Assembly: GCF_000471625.1 (NCBI RefSeq)
Contig: NZ_AUSW01000027.1
Location: 1 to 64,000 of the forward strand
Length of the DNA: 64,000 nucleotides
From: Psychrobacter aquaticus CMS 56
GTDB taxonomy: Bacteria; Pseudomonadota; Gammaproteobacteria; Pseudomonadales; Moraxellaceae
Reading direction: 5' to 3'
Made by a program: the position numbers and the translations under genes. This document shows positions 59,037-64,000 of this stretch, piece by piece (the stretch's first letter is position 1; the number at the start of each line of letters is the position of its first letter). The notes beneath the pieces are model-generated. The model was not told the DNA's origin, did no database searches, and saw only the letters and a program-made list of their open reading frames with translations.

Positions 59037-60074
59037 ATGCTCAATCATCTTGCCGCCGTGGCAATACCATTACGTCAGCACTTACCTTTTTCTCCACAAA
59101 ATACGCAAAGCCATGATATCGCGCCTTATTATCGCGACCATGTTGCTGCCATCACTGGTGCAGGTTCTGGTATGGGACGCGAGCTTGCGCTTCATTTAGC
59201 AAAAATGGGCTGTCATGTTGCGCTATCTGACATCAATGCCGAACAGCTGGCACAAACCAACGCACTTCTGGTCGGTTACGATATTAAAGTCACAACGACA
59301 GTACTTGATGTCTCTGACAATACAGCCATGCAAGCGTGGGCTGATAACGTGATAAGCGATCACGGTAAAGTGAACTTTATTTTTAACAACGCTGGTGTGG
59401 CTTTATACTCAACGATAGAAGGGTGCAGTATCAGTGAGCTTGAATGGGTAATGGATATCAATTTTTGGGGCGTGGTTTATGGTACCAAAGCATTTTTACC
59501 CTTGATCAAAAATAGCGTCAAGCAAAGCGAAATCGCTCATGATGAGAAAGGTAGAAGCGACAACCAAACACGCCAGTTTGTAGAGCATGGTCATATCATA
59601 AATATTTCAAGCTTATTTGGCTTGACCGCTCAACCCTCCTACTCTGCTTACAACGCCAGTAAGTTTGCTGTGCGCGGCTTTACAGAGAGCTTGCGTCAAG
59701 AGCTAATTCTTCAGCACTGCGGCGTCTCTGCAACCTGCGTCCATCCTGGTGGTATCAAAACCAATATTGCTAATAGTGCGCGCGGTAACGACAGTGTTAG
59801 TGAGGTTGGCATGCATACGGGCGACAAAGCTATCAGAAGCTTTAACAAGTTGTTAAAGTTTGATGCCAGTGAAGCCGCTTGGATTATTTTACACGCTGCT
59901 GCAACCGATCAGGCGCGCTGCTTGATTGGCAATGATGCCAAAATAGTGGATGCGGTACAGCGTGTCTTTCCATCGAATTATAGTCAAGTGCTAAACGATG
60001 TCACTAAGCTGTCTCGAAAACTAAAACCGCGACGCAATACTAAGCATGGTAATAAAACGAATGCCACGTCATAA
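59037..60074 (+). CDS. Short-chain dehydrogenase/reductase
   Basis: This 345-residue classical SDR has the cofactor motif AAITGAGSGMGRELALHLA near residue 38, IFNNAGVAL (NAG motif) near 116, and the catalytic triad Ser in IINISSLFGLTAQPS with YSAYNASKFAVRGF (YxxxK near residue 200). Asp after the second strand (ALSDINAEQLAQ) suggests NAD rather than NADP. A charged insertion (SVKQSEIAHDEKGRSDNQTR) precedes the Ser strand. Start ATG 59037 has aaagga 9 nt upstream; the TTG at 58974 is unlikely. Substrate is unknown. Confidence 0.88.
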   Translation: MLNHLAAVAIPLRQHLPFSPQNTQSHDIAPYYRDHVAAITGAGSGMGRELALHLAKMGCHVALSDINAEQLAQTNALLVGYDIKVTTTVLDVSDNTAMQAWADNVISDHGKVNFIFNNAGVALYSTIEGCSISELEWVMDINFWGVVYGTKAFLPLIKNSVKQSEIAHDEKGRSDNQTRQFVEHGHIINISSLFGLTAQPSYSAYNASKFAVRGFTESLRQELILQHCGVSATCVHPGGIKTNIANSARGNDSVSEVGMHTGDKAIRSFNKLLKFDASEAAWIILHAAATDQARCLIGNDAKIVDAVQRVFPSNYSQVLNDVTKLSRKLKPRRNTKHGNKTNATS

Positions 60075-60214
60075 CTATAATTGAAATACTTTAAAGTCGC
60101 TACAGTATTGCTGGTGTAAATTTTTTGCAGCATCTGTCTGCGAAGGCACAGCAAGCAAGAAAAATTTGTACCAGCAGTACGTGTTGTATCGATATTATTT
60201 TTCATCAACTATAA
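60074..60214. repeat. Dispersed palindromic repeat, copy 3
   Basis: The core stem is tgctggtgtaaa (60109) / tttgtaccagca (60176), with the same centre as copies 1 and 2 (cgaaggcacagcaag). The left flank carries actataatt and the right catcaactata. It begins at the SDR stop codon. Confidence 0.75.
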
Positions 60215-60245
60215 ATACGTTCTATCGTAGCCTCTTAAAATAACC

Positions 60246-60276
60246 AAGCCCAGCTATTTATGATAGCTGGGCTTTT
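60246..60276. terminator. Bidirectional terminator between SDR and EIIC-like gene
   Basis: A perfect 11-bp stem, aagcccagcta / tagctgggctt, with a 7-nt loop lies between palindromic repeat copies 3 and 4. Confidence 0.8.
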
Positions 60277-60322
60277 GCATGGTAATTAATTAATCAATAA
60301 CGACCATTCAAATCAGGCCAAA

Positions 60323-60470
60323 TATAGCCAAACCACTTAAAATACATACAGTGCTGCTGAGATAAATTGTGCGCCGCCTCTGTCTGCGCAGGCATAGCCA
60401 GCAAGGAAAACTTATCTCAGTAGCGCGTTGCCATATTTTTAACCATTTTATCTAGGACTGACCATAGCAT
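60323..60470. repeat. Dispersed palindromic repeat, copy 4 (divergent)
   Basis: The core stem is ctgctgagataa (60354) / ttatctcagtag (60423). The centre (ctgtctgcgcaggcatagcc) is related to but more diverged than the other copies. Both stem arms changed together (gagat/atctc), so pairing is preserved. Confidence 0.65.
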
Positions 60471-60477
60471 ACAGCTC

Positions 60478-61572
60478 TTAAGGCAATTTCATGTCACCAG
60501 CGACCAGCCAGCCCATACGGCGCATTATATAAGCAACCAAACCCGCGATTATTGCGGGCAATACAAACATCAATAGAATAATAGCAGTCCATAACTGCGT
60601 CGTGCTCATGATTCCTTGTGACGCTTCAATGACCCCAAATACACCAACCAATCCAGCGGTACCCATGCCAGCACCTGTTGCCGTACAAGCCAAACCAAAC
60701 CCTACCGTCGCGATAGGCCCAACGATGGCGCTAGCAATAACTGCCGGTAACATGACTAAAGGTTTTCTAAATACATTAGGAATTTGTAGCATGCTGGTGC
60801 CGAGACCTTGTGATATCACACCACTCACGCCATTGTCTTTAAAACTGGCAACAGCAAAGCCAATCATATGCGCTGCACAACCGACGACTGCCGCCCCGCC
60901 GGCCACACCACCAAGCCCAATAGTGATACAAATAGCCGCACTCGACGTCGGTAACGTCAACAAAATCCCAACCACCACCGCTATCACAATTCCCATTAGT
61001 AATGGCTGCAACTCAGTGGCCGCTTGAATGCCTTGCCCGATGGCAGCGACCGCAGCGACGATTGGCGGATTAAGTAAGGCACAAACCAATAAGGCAACCG
61101 CACAAACCAATAAGGGCACCAATAAAATATCAAGTTTCGTCTTGCCAGCGACCCAAGTACCTGCGCGATAAGCAAACACAGCGGTTAGATACGCCCCGAT
61201 CGGATTACCAGGCAAGGCAACAAAAGTCGCAGGTCCACCTACTTGTGGCATAAACAGCGTCCCTGCCATCAATGCTTCAGAGTGAGCACCAAGCATACCT
61301 GCCACGAGACAACTGAGCATGACCAGCGTCGGTGCCTTTAGGTAATAAGCAATACCCACTCCGATACCCGCACCCATCATTACCGATGCCAGCTTGCCAA
61401 CTGCCACCAATGCTGGCAAACCTAACCAACCACCGATCTGCGAGATAATCAGCCCAGCAATCAAGGTGACAAATAGCCCTAAAGCCATACCAGTAAACGC
61501 ATCAATAAAATACTTTTGAAAAAATGCTTTCATATAGCCAGTAGGCGGTGTTGCTGAGTCAGATACAGTCAT
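60478..61572 (-). CDS. PTS EIIC-like membrane permease
   Basis: This 364-residue polytopic protein has about 9 hydrophobic segments. It matches the PTS_EIIC_2 type (GYMKAFFQKYFIDAFTGMAL near the start, PTSSAAICITIGLGGVAGGA, GLGTSMLQIPNVFRKPLVML). No EIIA or EIIB domain is present or adjacent, and members of this group occur in genomes without cognate EIIA/B, so transport may be PTS-independent. Substrate is unknown. Start ATG 61572 has AAGAG 7 nt upstream, better than the ATG at 61578. Confidence 0.75.
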   Translation of the reverse strand: MTVSDSATPPTGYMKAFFQKYFIDAFTGMALGLFVTLIAGLIISQIGGWLGLPALVAVGKLASVMMGAGIGVGIAYYLKAPTLVMLSCLVAGMLGAHSEALMAGTLFMPQVGGPATFVALPGNPIGAYLTAVFAYRAGTWVAGKTKLDILLVPLLVCAVALLVCALLNPPIVAAVAAIGQGIQAATELQPLLMGIVIAVVVGILLTLPTSSAAICITIGLGGVAGGAAVVGCAAHMIGFAVASFKDNGVSGVISQGLGTSMLQIPNVFRKPLVMLPAVIASAIVGPIATVGFGLACTATGAGMGTAGLVGVFGVIEASQGIMSTTQLWTAIILLMFVLPAIIAGLVAYIMRRMGWLVAGDMKLP

Positions 61573-61621
61573 GACCATACTCTTTGTAAAGGTTCGGTGA
61601 GATATAATAGCCCTTTGCTAG

Positions 61622-61664
61622 GGCGCGTCCTCATTTTGAAAATAGCCCTAAAAATGAGATAAAA
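61622..61664. mobile_element. Truncated MITE copy (left end only)
   Basis: After ctag (61618-61621) come ggcgcgtcctcattttgaaaa and aaaatgagataaa, matching the left ~45 bp of the element at 31171. It then runs directly into the SPOR-gene terminator; no right end is found. Confidence 0.65.
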
Positions 61665-61690
61665 AAAACGTCATTACGACGCTTTTTTTA
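61661..61690 (-). terminator. Terminator of the SPOR-domain gene
   Basis: The hairpin cgtc / gacg is extended by A/T runs (one bulge) and lies 39 bp after the SPOR stop on the minus strand, abutting the MITE remnant. Confidence 0.65.
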
Positions 61691-61728
61691 TCATTCATAA
61701 ATAAGTAAGGCTATCACGAATGTCAAAT

Positions 61729-62538
61729 CTAACGACGCTGTTCAACGATAATAGAATCAATACCATTGTTTTGTAGGCGCTGCTGGGCAATAGTCACTGC
61801 CTGACGGTTATTCATCGGACGTGAGATCACTTGATAAATTGGCAAACCATTACCCGTCGTATTTTTGACCACTCTTGCATCGACACCAGCCATAAGCACT
61901 TGTGCACGGCGGCGATCTGCTTCATCAGCATCACCGAAACTATTAATCTGCAAGATATAGGTAGCAGGTTTGGCTGCTTGAATGCTCGCAGTTCCTGCTC
62001 CCCCATTATTGGCACGGTTCGCAGAATTATTACCAGCAGGTGATGACCCATCATAGGTTGCCTCTTCCTCAACAATAACGATATCATCGTTGCTGGTTGC
62101 CGCATTGTTGCCGCGGCTAGGCTCAATCGTTGTACTTTCAGCGATGCCAAAGTTACCGGTATCATCGTTGCGACTGGCTGAAGTGCCATCAGGTTGAGTC
62201 ACAATAACATCCGGCTCAAAGGCGGCAATATCTTCTATGCGATTATTATCTGTCTCAGCAGTATCTTCTTCAGGAATGGTTGCCATCTCTTGATTGGGCA
62301 AAATATCATAGAATTCATAATCACTATTATCGGTATCGGTATCAACGCGAGGTTGCACTTGACGATCAGGATCATTGCCAGCCGTTCTCTCAGCAGGACT
62401 GAAATCAAATAATGGAGACAGGTATAAAAACACCCCAATCATAAGGGTCAATACTGCCCCGACAAACATCCATAATAAGCCTGATACGCTACTTGTTTTG
62501 CGCTTTTCGGTCGCGCCTTTAGGTTTTTTGGCTAACAT
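61729..62538 (-). CDS. SPOR domain cell-division-associated protein
   Basis: This 269-residue bitopic inner-membrane protein has a cytoplasmic basic N-terminus (AKKPKGATEKRKTSS), one membrane helix (VSGLLWMFVGAVLTLMIGVFLY, about 18-39), a long polar periplasmic linker, and a C-terminal SPOR domain (TYILQINSFGDADEADRRRA to the end) that binds denuded septal glycan. FtsN-like placement next to argS is common in gammaproteobacteria. It lies 84 bp after argS on the same strand, so they are likely co-transcribed. Confidence 0.9.
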   Translation of the reverse strand: MLAKKPKGATEKRKTSSVSGLLWMFVGAVLTLMIGVFLYLSPLFDFSPAERTAGNDPDRQVQPRVDTDTDNSDYEFYDILPNQEMATIPEEDTAETDNNRIEDIAAFEPDVIVTQPDGTSASRNDDTGNFGIAESTTIEPSRGNNAATSNDDIVIVEEEATYDGSSPAGNNSANRANNGGAGTASIQAAKPATYILQINSFGDADEADRRRAQVLMAGVDARVVKNTTGNGLPIYQVISRPMNNRQAVTIAQQRLQNNGIDSIIVEQRR

Positions 62539-62622
62539 GGATCTGGTTCTCCCTACTGAATCTAACTATCATCAAATTATTACTATCGGTCATTTATACT
62601 TATGCTACATGTTAGAAAGATA

Positions 62623-64000
62623 CTACATGCTAGACGGTGCAGACAACCCTAATAAACTGAGGCCATTGGCCAATACTTGTCTTACGGCTTTGGACAAACG
62701 CAGACGTGCTTGCATCAAATCCATCTCTGCTTGACTCGGTGTCTCGCCTGAGGTCAAGCTCACTGGCAAAATGCGATTGCTGTCATACCAACCATGAAAC
62801 AGCGCCGCCAATTCTTTTAGATAATTGGTTAGTACATGCGGCTCATAGCCTGTCGCTGCTCGTAGCAGTGTTGCAGGATACCCTGCTAACAGTTTGATCA
62901 GCTCATCTTCATTCGGCGCACTTAACAAATCTTGATGTGCCAAACCAACGGTATCATCTACTGTCAAATCGTAAGTTGCCAGTTTTTCTAACACTCGGCA
63001 TACACGCGCATGGGCATACTGAATATAGTACACTTGGTTGTCTTTGCTCTGTGACTTGGCAAGCTCCAAATCAAAATCAATATGTACCTCAGGCTTACGC
63101 GCCACGTAGTAAAAACGTGCCGCATCGTTGCCGACTTCAGCACGCAGCTCGCGTAACGTGACAAACTGACCAGAACGTGATGACATTTGTACTTTTTCAC
63201 TACCGCGCCATAATGCCACAAACTGTACAAGTACCACATCCAGACGTTCAGCATCAATACCAAGGGCCAATAAAGCGGCTTTTACTCGTGGCACATAACC
63301 ATGGTGGTCAGCGCCCCAAACGTTAATGACTTTGTCAAAACCACGATCGAACTTGTTTTTGTGATAAGCAATGTCAGAGGCAAAATACGTCGATTGACCA
63401 TTGGCACGGCGTACCACACGGTCTTTTTCATCACCAAAATCGGTCGACTTAAACCAAATATTGCCATCTTTTTCGTACAAATAGCCTTTGTCATCCAGTA
63501 TTTGCAGTACTGGCTCAATCTCGCTATCAATAGATCTTTCGCTAAACCAACACTCGTAACTAACACCAAAGTCATTTAAGTCATCTTTGATATCGGCCAA
63601 AATACTGCTCAATGCCGCATTTAAAAACAGCTCATAGCCGTCACCAAGTAACGCTTTGCTATTGGCAATCAGACCATCGATATGCGCTTCTTTATCACCT
63701 GATAGCAGTACTTTTTCGCCATCAGCATTCATCTCAAACTGAGCGTCTGCTAGTACACCTTTGGCAATCTCTGCAAAATTGTGTACATAGCTGTCACCAT
63801 GTTGTGCTTTGAGCGTTTGAGCGATATCACTGACATAGTCGCCTTGGTAACCATTGACTGGAAATATTATTTGCTCGCCATTTAACTCCAAATAACGCAA
63901 ATAGGTGCTGGTCGCCAAAATATCCATTTGTCGACCTGCGTCATTGACATAATACTCACGTGTGACGTCATAGCCAATCGCCTCTAACAGGTTTGCCACG
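62623..64000 (-). CDS. argS: Arginyl-tRNA synthetase, C-terminal part (cut by window end)
   Basis: ArgRS charges tRNA-Arg. About 459 residues are present; the N-terminal tRNA-binding domain and HIGH motif lie beyond 64000. Visible segments are NLLEAIGYDVTREYYVNDAG, NVWGADHHGYVPRVKAALLALG, the KMSKS-equivalent VQMSSRSGQFVTLRELRAEV, NDAARFYYVARKPEVHIDFD and the C-terminal anticodon-binding helix bundle ending LLGLSAPSSM. The MSSRSG form is the usual variant for this ArgRS subtype. It lies before the SPOR gene. Confidence 0.96.
   Translation of the reverse strand, partial: VANLLEAIGYDVTREYYVNDAGRQMDILATSTYLRYLELNGEQIIFPVNGYQGDYVSDIAQTLKAQHGDSYVHNFAEIAKGVLADAQFEMNADGEKVLLSGDKEAHIDGLIANSKALLGDGYELFLNAALSSILADIKDDLNDFGVSYECWFSERSIDSEIEPVLQILDDKGYLYEKDGNIWFKSTDFGDEKDRVVRRANGQSTYFASDIAYHKNKFDRGFDKVINVWGADHHGYVPRVKAALLALGIDAERLDVVLVQFVALWRGSEKVQMSSRSGQFVTLRELRAEVGNDAARFYYVARKPEVHIDFDLELAKSQSKDNQVYYIQYAHARVCRVLEKLATYDLTVDDTVGLAHQDLLSAPNEDELIKLLAGYPATLLRAATGYEPHVLTNYLKELAALFHGWYDSNRILPVSLTSGETPSQAEMDLMQARLRLSKAVRQVLANGLSLLGLSAPSSM

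Noticed and set aside
62706..63812. Several open frames on the plus strand opposite argS
   Set aside because: They are antisense shadows of a well-conserved synthetase gene, with no ribosome sites or family features.

Overview
The window is 64 kb of bacterial chromosome with moderate GC, most likely from Psychrobacter or a close Moraxellaceae relative (Gammaproteobacteria). The case rests on the str operon order, the short-form HisG, the FabB, PhoB and FadBA sequence types, the NadM-Nudix/NadV pair, and intergenic palindromic repeats. The genus is inferred from overall resemblance; no 16S gene is present. I found no rRNA, tRNA or CRISPR.

Layout: 1-4.1 kb is the str operon on the minus strand (rpsL, rpsG, fusA, partial tuf) with unusually long spacers. 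4.5-5.7 kb is an EcsC-family gene. 6.2-9.2 kb holds fabB and a pabB whose frame is broken by one nucleotide. 9.3-14.8 kb is a minus-strand block of hisC, hisD, hisG, murA and a BolA-family gene. 15-19 kb has an esterase and the dolP-like, yraN and rsmI cluster. 19-22 kb carries a PfkB kinase, metY and nfuA. 23-26.8 kb is an NAD-salvage run (nadM-Nudix, nadV) followed by an SGNH hydrolase. 26.8-34 kb holds rpmE2, yceI, an FAD oxidoreductase, a LOG protein, a hydrolase, an exonuclease and an M23 peptidase. 34-39.5 kb has phoBR, dtd, psd, an HD protein and a cysteine hydrolase. 39.7-41.1 kb is a complete IS3-family (IS150-type) element sitting inside the terminator of fadBA (41-44.8 kb).

45.5-52.7 kb starts with ispA and a DUF72 gene and continues into an accessory patch. 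The last ~130 bp of the DUF72 gene recur twice downstream as decayed copies. The three tails separate a TetR-controlled NmrA/SnoaL module, a YdjM-like membrane protein, and a GTG-started HNH endonuclease with an EVE/PUA-like N-terminal domain (a candidate modification-dependent nuclease). A GNAT remnant follows. 52.7-64 kb returns to core genes: sodB, rdgB, tig-clpP-clpX, an SDR, an EIIC-like permease, a SPOR protein and argS (cut by the window end).

The most notable non-coding content is a family of ~145 bp palindromic repeats (four copies, with compensating changes in the stem), a CTAG-flanked miniature element with a truncated second copy, two further inverted-repeat elements, a Pho box before phoB, and a perfect 22-bp palindrome between the TetR gene and its divergent target operon. 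The soluble, membrane-anchor-less PhoR and the frameshifted pabB are the main oddities among core genes.
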